64,000 bases of DNA from Escarpia spicata (taxonomy: Eukaryota; Annelida; Polychaeta; Sabellida; Siboglinidae), in NCBI GenBank assembly GCA_963995525.1, contig OZ023206.1:4476295-4540294 (forward strand), read 5' to 3'. Below the pieces are notes generated by a model. That model was not told the origin of the DNA. It saw nothing but the letters and a program-made list of their open reading frames with translations, and searched no databases. This document shows positions 11,549 to 20,012 of the stretch, piece by piece. A program made the position numbers and the translations under genes. Numbering within the stretch: the first letter of the stretch is position 1; each line of letters begins with the position of its first letter.

Positions 11549-12750
11549 TTGGGAGACAACCATACACGACCCTCCACGTTGGGCGTGACAACTTCCCAAA
11601 TAAAGTCAAAGGTGGACACCGGAGCCGAGAGCAACGGGCTTCCTATCACAGCATTTGACAAGCTTGCCGAGAGTCGCACCAAACGTTTGAAGCCGACCCG
11701 AACCAAACTGACAGGATATGGTGGACACGAGGTACCCACCACAGGCACTTGCAAGATTGAGTGTAAGCTCAGGGGGAATAACCATTCCCTAGAATTCTTC
11801 ATCACAGACATGAAAGCGACTCCCATCATCGGGTTCAACTCATACAGAGCCATGGGGCTAGTTCACATTGAGGACCGCGTCCCGAAGATGACCCAGACCG
11901 AGGTGGCCACAGTGAAGATGGAGAGCCTCCCCGAGAACGTCCCCAGAGACATTGCTGAGAAGTACCCGGAGCTATTCCATGGACTTGGACAATTCCAGCG
12001 GACTAACACGATGCAGATCAAATCGGAAGTGCACCCCGTGATACACGCACCCAGGCATGTACATTTCGCTTTGCGGGACCATCTGAAAGCCGAGCTAGAC
12101 AAAGAAGAATCATTTGACGTAATCCTGAAGGTTGATGAACCAACCGAGTGGGTGAACTCCATCACGATCGCAGAGAAGAAGAATGGATCGTTACGCATTT
12201 GCTTAGATCATCGCGACTTGCCAGACCGTTGAGGACGTCGCAGCAAAGCTGCATGGCGCACAGATGTTTACTGTGCTAGACGCAACAAGTGGCTACTGGC
12301 AGGTAAAGCTAGACAAGAAGAGTTCCCTGCTAACCACGTTCAACACACCCTTCGGACGTTACCGGTTCACATGACTGCCGTTTGGAGTGAACTCAGCGCA
12401 AGATGTCTTCCAGAAGGAGATCGACATGACATACGATGGATTGGCTGGCGTTGACGCGATCGTGGACGACATCTTGGTGTATGGCAAAACAGAGAAGGCC
12501 ATGACGCCAAGCTCGATGCTGTGCTACGTAGGACCCGAGAACGAGGGATCATACTTAATCCGGATAAGTGCGTCTTCCGGACCAATCAAGTCACCTACTT
12601 TGGACACATACTATCCACCGACGGACTGCGACCAGACCCAGTGAAGACCCAGGGCATACGTGAGATGCCTCCACCGACCACAAGGGACGAGTTGGAGACC
12701 GTGCTTGGAATGGCTACGTACCTGGGGAAGTTCGCTGCAAATTTGTCGGA
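11549..12750 (+). pseudogene. pol: Protease and reverse transcriptase region of pol (broken)
   Basis: An aspartic protease signature VDTGAESN lies near 11611-11634, where Gypsy proteases carry DTGA. RT follows with W-V-N-S-I-T-I-A-E-K-K-N-G, then RICLDHRDL. At about 12225 the frame ends in a stop and the expected linker residues are missing. RT resumes with V-L-D-A-T-S-G-Y-W-Q-V and meets a TGA at 12372-12374 exactly where the family has an arginine before LPFGV, consistent with a CGA-to-TGA transition. The catalytic box reads IVDDILVYG near 12460-12486. After a further frameshift it continues as GIILNPDKC and V-T-Y-F-G-H from 12521. The reading order fits one ancestral pol; the breaks show it is dead. 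Confidence 0.92.
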
Positions 12751-13404
12751 CATCACCGCCCCACTGAGCTACCTGACCAAGAAAGAGAACGAGTTCATCT
12801 GGGATGCAGTGCGGGAGAAGGCCTACGCAGACTTGACGGACATCACCGCCACACTGAGAGACTTGACCAGGAAAGACAACGAGTTCATCTGGGATGCAGT
12901 GAGGGAGAAGGCCTACGCAGACTTGACCAAGAAAGAGAACCTGACCAAGAAAGAGAACGACTTCATCTGGGATGCAGTGAGGGAGAAGGCCTACGCAGAC
13001 TTGACGGACATCACCGCCCCACTGAGAGACCTGACCAAGAAAGAGAACGAGTTCATCCGGGATGCAGTGAGGGAAAAGGCCTACGCAGACTTGACGGACA
13101 TCACCGCCCCACTGAGAAACCTGACCAAGAAAGAGAACGAGTTCATCCGGGATGCAGTGATGGAGAAGGCCTACGAGAATGAGTTCATCTGGGATGCAGT
13201 GAGGGAGAAGGCCTACGCAGACTTGTCGGACATCACCGCCCCACTGAGAGACCTGACCAAGAAAGAGAACGAGTTCATCTGGGATGCAGTGAGGGGGAAT
13301 GCCAACGCAGACTTGACGGACATCACCGCCCCACTGAGAGACTTGACCAGGAAAGAGAACGAGTTCATATGGGATGCAGTGAGGGAGAAGGCCTACGCAG
13401 ACAT
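12749..13404 (+). repeat. In-frame 90-bp (30-codon) minisatellite inside pol
   Basis: The segment between RT and RNase H, present once in Gypsy elements (pattern D-I-T-A-P-L-R-D-L, then a K/E-rich stretch, then F-I-W-D and E-K-A-Y), is tandemly repeated here about seven times. The unit is 90 bp. One copy is shortened (around 12925-12990) and one is a compound of a full plus a partial unit (around 13100-13220). The whole stretch stays open in the pol frame from 12521 to 13540. Confidence 0.95.
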
Positions 13405-14075
13405 GAAGCAGCTGCTCCAGTTCTCGCCTACTTTGATCCCCGGAAAGACGTCGTCCTACAGTGCAACTCTTCACAGAAAGGGCTTGGAACTGCCTTGCTA
13501 CAGGAGCATCGACCCGTGTCATATGCATCGAGATGTATGACCATCGCGGAGCAGTATTACGCGCGAATAGAAAAGGAACTGCTCGCAGTGGTGTTCGTGT
13601 GCCAACGGTTTCACCAGTACACATATGGGCGTGGCGTAACAGTCGAGTCAGATCACAAACACTGGAGGCCATCACGAAGAAGCTACTAGCTTGTTCGCCA
13701 CCACGGCTACAGAGAATGCTGCTGAGACTCCAGAGGTATAACGGGACGATCACCTACGTGTCAGGGAAACATATTCTGTTGGCAGACACCTTGTCCCGCA
13801 ACTTCCTGAAAGAGGACCCGAAACTACAAAGGAATGACTTGGAAGACGGTGTTCGGGTACATGAGGTTCTGACCCAGAGTGACCTCAGCGAAGAAGTTGG
13901 AATTTTCGAAATCCTCCACACTACCGTCAATGACGCACGAATGGAGAAGACCAAGACTGCCATGCAGACATTGATAAGAACGATTGAGTCAGGGTTGGCC
14001 CAACGACCGTCGATGCTGCCCGAGGGAAATCCAAGAATACTGGAATGTTCGAGACGAACTCTCAATCATAAGTGA
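13370..14075 (+). pseudogene. pol: RNase H and tether of pol (frameshifted)
   Basis: RNase H residues are seen as PVSYASRCMTIAEQYYARIE, then KELLAVVFVCQRFHQYTYGR and TVESDHK (up to about 13660), spread over two frames. After another shift, KKLLACSPPRLQRMLLRLQR and Y-V-S-G-K-H-I-L-L-A-D-T-L-S-R follow, the usual end of RNase H and start of the integrase linker. RNase H would remove the RNA template during cDNA synthesis. Breaks near 13450 and 13660 inactivate it. Confidence 0.9.
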
Positions 14076-14129
14076 GACTAGCCCAAGCTAGTCGTCAGCC
14101 ATCGTCATCAAGGAAGATAGGATCGTGAT

Positions 14130-15173
14130 ACCCCCCTGACCAGCGGCAGGAGATACTACAGCAGATACACATCGGACACTTCGGAAAGGAGAAAAGCAGA
14201 CAACGTGCCCGAGGTGCTATATACTAGGCCCGCCTCAACGCGGACACCGAGACGCTCATCGGAGGTTGTTCGATACGCCAGGAACACCAGTAGGCAACGC
14301 AGAAAGAGCCAATGATGAACCATCCTATCCCAGCGCGACCATTTCAAAATGTGGCCGTGGATCTGTTTGAGTGCGACGGGAAGAACTATCTGTCACAGCA
14401 AGACTACTACAGCCGTTACATCGAAGTAGAGAGGCTCTACTCAACACGGGCATCATTCGTCATCATGAAGATGAAAGGAATCTTCGCCAGACACGGTATC
14501 CCGGAGAAGGTCGTCTCCGACAACGGACCACAGTTCGCCTGTGCAGAGGTCGCGCAATTCGCAAAGGCTTTGGGATTCGTCCACGTGACCGCAAGTCCCT
14601 GGTACCCGCAATCCAATGGGTTAGCGGAGAAGGCTGTACAGACCGCAGAGAGAATCATCGTAAAGGCAACCGCAAGCAGAAAAGGTCCATTCCTCGCTCT
14701 GCTGGAGTATCGTATGACGCCCATATAAGAATGCGGAAAGTCACCTGCGAAGATGATTGAGGAGACGATTGAGGTCCATCCTGCCTGAGACACACAGATC
14801 GCTGCAACCTGCTATCGTAAATCCTGACGTCACCCACCAGCGCGTCAAGCAGAAGCAAGAGAAACAAAAGAAGTACTACGACCGAAACGCCAAAGCTCGA
14901 GCGTTTATCTCAGTCGGAGACGAAGTGCTGCTGAGGAGAAACGCGGGAGGTCACCAGCCAGCCATCGTTACCGAGAAAGCGAACACTCCACGATCGTACA
15001 ACGTTCGAACGGAGGACGGTGCGGTCTGCCGACGTAACAGTCGACATCTCAAGCCGAGACACTACAGAAGCGACGTCCCGCGACCCGCGACCCGCGACAC
15101 TTGCGACGGACACACCAAGCGAGACAACCCCGGATCGAGACATCAAACTACCGGCGATGGGACTTGTGCGTAG
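14130..15173 (+). pseudogene. pol: Integrase of the Gypsy element (broken)
   Basis: The N-terminal zinc-binding region starts near 14148 (Q-I-H-I-G-H-F-G-K). It has a TAG at 14225-14227 where a tryptophan is usual, and one of its two cysteines is lost. The catalytic core is intact in one frame at 14312-14728: Asp at 14360, Asp at 14519 (SDNGPQF) and Glu at 14627 (LAEKAVQ), the last two spaced D-X35-E. The C-terminal part from 14840 (KYYDRNAKA, V-G-D-E-V-L-L-R-R, R-N-S-R-H-L) is in another frame. Integrase would insert the cDNA into the host genome. The core looks sound but the ends are broken. Confidence 0.92.
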
Positions 15174-15265
15174 CACAACCCGATAAGATCGGCCCAAAAT
15201 TGCAGTCCAGGTATGGCCGGACATGCAGGCATACCATTGTGTACGATGCTTGAACATTTCCCTAT

Positions 15266-15276
15266 GAAAAGAGGGA
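15266..15276 (+). promoter_or_regulatory. Polypurine tract
   Basis: GAAAAGAGGGA lies directly before the TGTAATG start of the 3' LTR, the expected place for the plus-strand primer. Confidence 0.85.
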
Positions 15277-15772
15277 TGTAATGTTCAGTGATCGATCGCC
15301 ACGCGGCGTCGTGGTCACATGAACATTAAGCATTGAACATTTAAGTTTGACATTAACAATATTCTGTTTATATGTCATCACGTTATGTTCTACTATAACA
15401 TTGTCCTATGTGTGTTTTATATTCAGTACGTTAGATACAGACTGTATCACTGAACAGATCATTTCCTTCGTTATAATTATGCATGTATTAAAGTACCATA
15501 GTTTAGACAGGCTCATAGCATACACGGCCTGGCCCTATGCAGTTGTACAATTGCCATCTCGGATTAAAGTCTGGGCTTGGCTTTTACCATGAGGCTTACG
15601 CCGCGTGCAAACGTATCGTGTTGTTTCGTGACGTGTTCGTTGAGCTCTTACGCTACCTGCCCGCTTGGCCATGTGTAAGGTATTCGTGGCGTCAGGTGAG
15701 GGTTGACCAGGCTCATCCTGTCTGCCTTCTTTGCTCTGCACTAGTGAACGCAGTAGTTCAAGGAACGTAACA
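15277..15772 (+). repeat. 3' LTR of the Gypsy element
   Basis: Direct repeat of 9943-10436 with about two dozen substitutions and a short indel near 15630. It ends GGAACGTAACA and is followed at once by the AGTAT target duplication. Confidence 0.95.
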
Positions 15773-15777
15773 AGTAT

Positions 15778-16041
15778 ATAATGATGATTCACAAGTAAGA
15801 AACAATGGAAGCATTTCCAAATGAGAATGCGTTTTAGAGTAATTTCACACAAGGTCGCTTTTCTTAATTTGATTGTTGTAAAGTTATAAATCACTTGCTC
15901 GAAGTTAATTTGTTCTACAGTTATGGAGGAGGACCAATTTAAGTCACTGAGGCGATCTTGTTCAACAGACGGTTGCAGATATGTGTGAGGATTAACATCA
16001 CCTTTCTAAACGAAAGTCGGGAATACATCTCCACCGTATGC
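15778..16041. other. Spacer between the Gypsy element and the inverted-repeat element
   Basis: About 260 bp with no recognisable feature. Confidence 0.5.
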
Positions 16042-16047
16042 CACGAT

Positions 16048-16586
16048 AATAGTAATAGATGTCCCTTACCGGGGATGGTGTCGCGTCGCTGTGGAAGTGG
16101 AAAAGTACCCAAGGTCCCGGATGTAGGTCAAAGGCCAAGGTCCCGGATGTAGGTCAAAGGTCCCTGACGTGGGTCAAGGACAAAGGTCAAATGCCCGGAT
16201 GTAGGTCAAGTGCCGCAATGGGGCCACCTAGCGGATAGGTCACGAATTAAAACAGCGCTCGCCCCCCCCCCCCTGGCGGCATTTTCTCGAACTAAAATTG
16301 TTCGACCAGTATCGCTACCTATCGGGTTTTTCCCGTTAACTAACTTTACAAGTGGTGCCACCTGACGGACAAGTTGTAAACTAAATGTTCGAGTACTGCC
16401 CAAATTCGTGCGTCTTTGGTTTTACCAGTAGCGCCACCTGTCGGATTGTTCATGCAGTAAATGTACAAGTGGTGCCACCTGACGGACAAGTTGTAAACTA
16501 AATGTAGGAGTACTGCCCAAATTCGTGTCTCTTGCACGCTTGCATGCAATAGAGCCCCCTGGCGGATAGATCAGGAACTACAAGCA
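16048..16586 (+). repeat. Left terminal inverted repeat
   Basis: Matches the reverse complement of 20598-21050 along its length, from the outer ARTAGTAATAG end to CAGGAACTACAAGCA at the inner end. It is ~90 bp longer than the right copy, mainly because phrases like GGTCCCGGATGTAGGTCAA repeat at 16110-16210. A C-run sits at 16261-16273. It contains a series of GCCACCTGNCGG-type motifs (separate entry) and an internal ~118-bp duplication (16346-16463 and 16464-16565). Confidence 0.93.
16221..16565 (-). promoter_or_regulatory. Array of CTCF-like motifs in the left inverted repeat
   Basis: On the minus strand the pattern CCGNYAGGKGGCRC recurs at about 16221-16234 (CCGCTAGGTGGCCC), 16355-16368 (CCGTCAGGTGGCAC), 16431-16444 (CCGACAGGTGGCGC), 16472-16485 (CCGTCAGGTGGCAC) and 16552-16565 (CCGCCAGGGGGCTC). 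Weaker versions lie near 16270 and 16311. Several match 12 of 14 positions of the CTCF core. The first four slots are spaced about 44 bp. Binding is not shown; some similarity may simply reflect the internal duplication. Confidence 0.4.
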
Positions 16587-16612
16587 TCATCCCTGGCGGA
16601 CAATGGTGTCTT

Positions 16613-16679
16613 TTCTTATATGTCATAGGTTGTCGACCATTTGGTTAGGTGTAGGCCTCTCCTAACCTATACATTTACA
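16613..16679. repeat. Hairpin repeat, copy 1
   Basis: A ~67-bp unit with inverted arms GGTTAGG and CCTAACC around TGTAGGCCTCT. A second copy lies at 17888-17954 (about 90% alike). A remnant, CTCATAGGTTAG, occurs at 17141-17152, just before the second promoter. Copies therefore sit just ahead of the transcription units. Confidence 0.8.
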
Positions 16680-16718
16680 ACTTTAACATAGGTCCAATTT
16701 TTCTATAATCCGAGATCT

Positions 16719-16767
16719 TTCGGCACGCCCACGTGATCTTTACGATCTGTGGACTGGTTATAAAAGG
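16719..16767 (+). promoter_or_regulatory. Promoter 1: E-box element plus TATA box
   Basis: TTCGGCACGCCCACGTGA (16719-16736) contains the E-box CACGTG at 16730-16735. TATAAAA follows at 16759-16765. The same 18-bp phrase with one change precedes the next gene with nearly identical spacing to its TATA box, which supports real promoter function. Transcription would begin about 25-30 bp after the TATA box, near 16790. Confidence 0.7.
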
Positions 16768-16809
16768 CCTGCGTCTGCTTTTGTGGTCATTATAGCTTAC
16801 ATCTTGAAA

Positions 16810-17052
16810 ATGGGTGCGAATTCATATATTGATATTGTCCGACAAGAGAGTTTGTTACCGAAGGCGCAGCCTTCTCCGGCGACGGGACCAGTCGACCTCT
16901 CGACCCCGACAATCAACCCGGACCAACAACCAACGACCAGTTCAACGACCAGTCCGACGACCAGTTCGACCACCAAAACAATTTCGTGTCTGTCACCAGC
17001 TCCAGCAATCGAACCAACCATCAAGGATCTACTCTACAGTCTACACCTTTAA
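16810..17052 (+). CDS. Small Ser/Thr/Pro-rich protein with a PVDLS motif, unknown function
   Basis: 80 residues. I chose the ATG at 16810 because it has a strong context (GAAAATGG) and lies just after the start site predicted from promoter 1; the frame is open further upstream but that part would precede the transcript. The N-terminus MGANSYIDIVRQESLL could be a short helix. The middle is disordered and rich in Thr, Ser and Pro (TTSSTTSPTTSSTT). Residues 26-31 read G-P-V-D-L-S, which fits PxDLS, the motif by which cellular and viral regulators such as adenovirus E1A recruit the co-repressor CtBP. That link is inference from a five-residue motif. No homologous family is recognised, and the short length keeps confidence moderate. 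Confidence 0.5.
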   Translation: MGANSYIDIVRQESLLPKAQPSPATGPVDLSTPTINPDQQPTTSSTTSPTTSSTTKTISCLSPAPAIEPTIKDLLYSLHL

Positions 17053-17164
17053 CAGCATCATAAGAAAAATTCGACGAGATAACAAGAAACGGTTCTTTTC
17101 AGAACCAATCACATTCTCACAAAAGAGTATTAGCTATTCTCATAGGTTAGACATTTCGTGCTCG

Positions 17165-17210
17165 TTCGGCACACCCACGTGACTTTTCGGCACATTTACA
17201 AACTATATAA
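17165..17210 (+). promoter_or_regulatory. Promoter 2: E-box element plus TATA box
   Basis: TTCGGCACACCCACGTGA (17165-17182) has CACGTG at 17176-17181, and TATATAA lies at 17204-17210. The E-box to TATA distance is 28 bp against 29 bp in promoter 1. A further half-phrase TTCGGCACA lies at 17186-17194. The start site is expected near 17235. Confidence 0.7.
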
Positions 17211-17273
17211 GCGCGATATTTTGCCAGTCGGACCGTCATTCGTCACGACGACAGCACGGCTAACATCAGCATC

Positions 17274-17603
17274 ATGTTGAAGACACCCTCCTACCGACCT
17301 CGCAATGAGGCAGACTCGAGCGATGAGGACGAGCCAACGAGCCGACCCATCATGCCGGTGACCAACCGTCCTTCTCCGCCATCGGAACCAGAGGTCGTGG
17401 ACGTAGCGGACGTACCAACTCTAGAATCAACGGTAAGCGCCGAACATGCTATCAAGGTCAGAGATCTCCTTATGGACAAAGTACGCAAGTATACTCCCTT
17501 CTACATCGGGTGCAGATACTGCAAGAAACGTATGATTGTCGACGACAGGGAACATTTACAATGCGAACGACACGGTTACGTAGCCTACTGCTATGCGCAG
17601 TAA
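17274..17603 (+). CDS. Small acidic protein ending in a zinc-ribbon-like motif, unknown function
   Basis: 109 residues from the first ATG after promoter 2, about 65 bp beyond the TATA box. Residues 1-60 are disordered and acidic (SSDEDEPTS, then P-rich, then EVVDVADV). Residues 61-77 look helical. The C-terminus has C80-x2-C83-x13-C97-x2-H100 with HG at 100-101 (pattern YIGCRYCKK...LQCERHG). This layout resembles the zinc ribbon of RPA-type single-strand DNA-binding proteins, some of which occur in large DNA viruses and mobile elements. The resemblance is by motif only, and no OB-fold is visible in so short a protein. The last codons are part of a 149-bp tandem duplication that follows. Expression is supported only by the promoter. 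Confidence 0.55.
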   Translation: MLKTPSYRPRNEADSSDEDEPTSRPIMPVTNRPSPPSEPEVVDVADVPTLESTVSAEHAIKVRDLLMDKVRKYTPFYIGCRYCKKRMIVDDREHLQCERHGYVAYCYAQ

Positions 17604-17850
17604 TTTTGTACACGAAGTGAGTTGGTCAAGCAGGTAGTGCTTTGGTTAGACCTTGTATTGAACTTGCGCATATGTAATGTAATCCCTTCGTGTGACGTCA
17701 TGATGCAGTGACGTCATGGTCAGTGACGTCATCAAACTGCTATGTGCAGTAATTTTGTAATTTTGTACGCGAGGTGAGTTGGTCAAGCAGGTAGTACTTT
17801 GGTTAGACCTTGTATTGCGCGAATGCAATATAATCCATCATGTGACGTCA
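17588..17850 (+). repeat. 149-bp tandem duplication with four CRE palindromes
   Basis: Copy 1 starts inside the last codons of the zinc-ribbon gene (CTGCTATGCGCAG at 17588). Copy 2 starts at 17737. Each ends with the palindrome TGACGTCA (17693-17700 and 17843-17850), the consensus of CREB/ATF factors. Two more TGACGTCA sites lie between at 17709-17716 and 17724-17731, 15-16 bp apart. The cluster could be an enhancer or the promoter region of a lost downstream gene. Confidence 0.75.
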
Positions 17851-17887
17851 ATTAAATAAGTAATCGCGCATGAGCAATAGTACCTAT

Positions 17888-17954
17888 TCTTATGTCCCAT
17901 AGGTTGTGGACCATTTGATTAGGTGTAGGCCTCTCCTAACCTATACATTTACAT
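17888..17954. repeat. Hairpin repeat, copy 2
   Basis: Second copy of the unit at 16613-16679, with the same GGCCTCTCCTAACCTATACA core; the left arm is GATTAGG instead of GGTTAGG. No E-box/TATA pair follows this copy, so any transcription unit here has been lost or is different. Confidence 0.8.
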
Positions 17955-18003
17955 AGGGCCAAAATCATAGATCCAAACCTGGTAAAGCATACACGCATAG
18001 GGG

Positions 18004-18772
18004 CTAAAGGCTATCTGACCTACGGCTCATAACCACTAACAAACAACTTACAAACACTGACAAACAGCTCATAACCACCGACAAACACCTTACAAACACT
18101 GATATACAACTCAAAAATACTGACATACTATAGCGAGTGAAAAATTTCCCGTTAACTGGTATGAACTGGTATGAACCGGTATAAATCAAGCCTCAAGTTT
18201 CTGTGTTGAAAAAGCATCCGTGTATTTGTCCCGTGTTAAGCCTTAAGACATAGGAAATTATACGAACTTATCAGCTAAAACATTCAAACTACCAGCTATC
18301 TGTGTATTATTTTTGTCAAACTGTTTGTCATGTAACAGTATTTGACAGAATATCATAGTATTTACCCAACTTTTCAATAAATAATCACGCTATGAGCGAC
18401 GCGCAATTTTGACTCGGTAGCATTGATACCAAAGAGCCTATATCAATAAAAGACAGCGCAGTCCTCGCTATCTTCATTGTTCGAGGAAAGTGAAGCGTTA
18501 TGTTAGAACAGTACAGACACATAATAACCTCCCAGATAAGATGTACCAGTATCTATATAGTTTAACGTATTAAGGGTCAGGTGTACACATGGACATTATA
18601 ACTTTTTTTTATCCTTTTTCGTACTATAGTATTTAAATTCGTGCTTCTTCGGTAAAACCTTCGAAACCGACTTCTGTCGTAAAACAAATAACCTGGCATG
18701 GGTAACCGAAAATGAACTCATAGATTCATACATAGATACATACATAGAGATATACATAGATACATCAAGAGA
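18004..18772. other. AT-rich stretch with a short degenerate repeat
   Basis: 18020-18125 holds a degenerate ~40-bp repeat built from CTCATAACCACTAACAAACA and CTTACAAACACTGA. Possible polyadenylation signals AATAAA lie at 18376-18381 and 18445-18450 and could serve the upstream transcripts. No gene is recognised. Confidence 0.5.
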
Positions 18773-19115
18773 CGAGACTACGACCGAGATGTGTCACGAG
18801 ACAAGATACGAGACTATGACCGAGATGTGTCAAGAGACTTCGGATGACCCGAGACAAGAGACGAGACTATGCCCGAGATGTGTCACGAGACTTCGGATGA
18901 CACGAGACAAGAGACGAGACTATGACCGAGATGTGTCACGAGACTTCGGATGACACATCACACGAGACAAGAGACGAGACTATGACCGAGATAAGTCACG
19001 AGACTACGGATGTCACATCACACGAGACTATGGATGACACATCACACGAGAGTGCGGACGAGACAAGAGACGAGACTATGACCGAAATATCCCACGAGAC
19101 TACGGATGGCACGTT
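18773..19115. repeat. Degenerate GAGACGAGACTATGACCGAG minisatellite
   Basis: Irregular tandem repeats of phrases such as GAGACGAGACTATGACCGAG, TGTCACGAGACTTCGGATGA and CACATCACACGAGAC. Unit lengths vary. One frame (18922-19122) stays open and gives a His/Glu/Thr/Asp-rich peptide of HET-type repeats. There is no start context or flanking domain, so I do not call it a gene. Confidence 0.8.
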
Positions 19116-19134
19116 AGAATAGACGGGTTACAGC

Positions 19135-19620
19135 ATGAGTTTCCGGCAAAAAGATGGAATTCCAGGCAATTCGACGTGTTATCGCGTAAGATTCCATCAA
19201 AAATATGGAATTCTAGGCAATTCGACGTGTTATCGCGTAAGATTCCGTCAAAAATATGGAATTCCAGGCAAATCGACGTGTTACCGCGTAAGATTCCGTC
19301 AAAAATATGGAATTCCAGGCAATTCGACGTGTTATCGCGCAAGATTCCGTCAAAAATATGGAATTCCAGGCAATTCGACGTGTTATCGCGTAAGATCCCG
19401 TCAAAAATATGGAATTCCAGGCAATTCGACGTGTTATCGCGTAAGATTCCGTCAATAATATGGAATTCCAGGCAATTCGACGTGTTACCGCGTAAGATTC
19501 CGTCAAAAATATGGAATTCCAGTCAATTCGACGTGTTATCGCACAAGATTCCGTCAAAAATATGGAATTCCAGGCAATTCGACGTGTTATCGCGTAAGAT
19601 TCCGTCAAAAAGATGGAATT
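19135..19620. repeat. 51-bp minisatellite, ~9.5 copies
   Basis: Period 51 bp (GGCAATTCGACG at 19165 and 19216, and so on). Each unit includes GTGTTATCGCGTAAGATTCC, GTCAAAAATATGGAATTCC and an EcoRI site. The unit is 17 codons without stops in several frames, which explains the open frames on both strands. Most units are nearly identical, so expansion is recent compared with the diverged terminal repeats. Confidence 0.95.
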
Positions 19621-19642
19621 CTATCAGAATAAACGGTTTATC

Positions 19643-19651
19643 GATATAAAA
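19643..19651 (+). promoter_or_regulatory. TATA box ahead of the zinc-finger reading frame
   Basis: GATATAAAA, with TATAAAA at 19645-19651, about 88 bp before the ATG at 19733. No CACGTG element precedes it, so it differs from promoters 1 and 2. Confidence 0.4.
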
Positions 19652-19732
19652 CGAGTTGTACAAACCAAACTTAGACCGACGTGTTCCAAGAGCCATTCCG
19701 TTCTTTAAATTTGAACAGTAAACACGTACATT

Positions 19733-19972
19733 ATGAGCTTATGGACTCGTCTACCAGCTGCCAACAACCCTACACCAGTACCACGAGCGGCCTTCCAGTG
19801 CCCCGATTGCAAGAGACATTTCACACGGAAAGATAGCTGGAAATAACACATTGCCCACAAGCGCTGTAGCCCATCGACAAACACTACGACGACAAGCACT
19901 ACATTGTTCAATTCACTTGAACCGGCGCCTACTTCGACGAGGGACAAAAACATTAAATTTTCACGATGTTAA
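19733..19972 (+). pseudogene. Single C2H2 zinc-finger protein with a stop inside the finger
   Basis: From the ATG the frame reads MSLWTRLPAANNPTPVPRAA and then the start of a classical C2H2 finger: F-Q-C-P-D-C, nine residues, then D-S-W. A TAA at 19844-19846 interrupts it just before H-I-A-H-K-R-C, which supplies the two histidines with the right spacing. The same frame then runs on, Ser/Thr-rich, to a TAA at 19970-19972. The intact protein would have been about 79 residues with one finger, plausibly a DNA-binding regulator of the element. Either the stop is an inactivating mutation, or the short product is what is made. The finger assignment is solid; activity is not. Confidence 0.6.
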
Positions 19973-20012
19973 CCCCAACTTTTTTTCTCTAGCTAACCTA
20001 ATTATATATTTT

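Larger units (their letters stand above)
9943..15772 (+). mobile_element. Degenerate full-length Ty3/Gypsy LTR retrotransposon (Mag-like)
   Basis: A 5.83-kb element with all landmarks in order: 5' LTR, primer binding site, gag, protease, RT, RNase H, integrase, polypurine tract and 3' LTR. Both LTRs begin TGTAATGTT and end GTAACA. The target duplication AGTAT flanks it at 9938-9942 and 15773-15777. By eye the LTRs (494 and 496 bp) differ at about two dozen positions, near 5%, so the insertion is not recent. gag and pol carry several frameshifts, in-frame stops and a minisatellite expansion. The domain order RT-RNase H-integrase and the gag and RT style fit Ty3/Gypsy elements of the Mag type in invertebrates. 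It cannot be autonomous now. Confidence 0.96.

Noticed and set aside
18922..19122. HET-repeat peptide as a gene of the inverted-repeat element
   Set aside because: Lies wholly inside a degenerate minisatellite, with no TATA box nearby and no conserved start.
19135..19649. 51-bp repeat frames as proteins
   Set aside because: Open in several frames on both strands because the unit is 17 codons with no stops.
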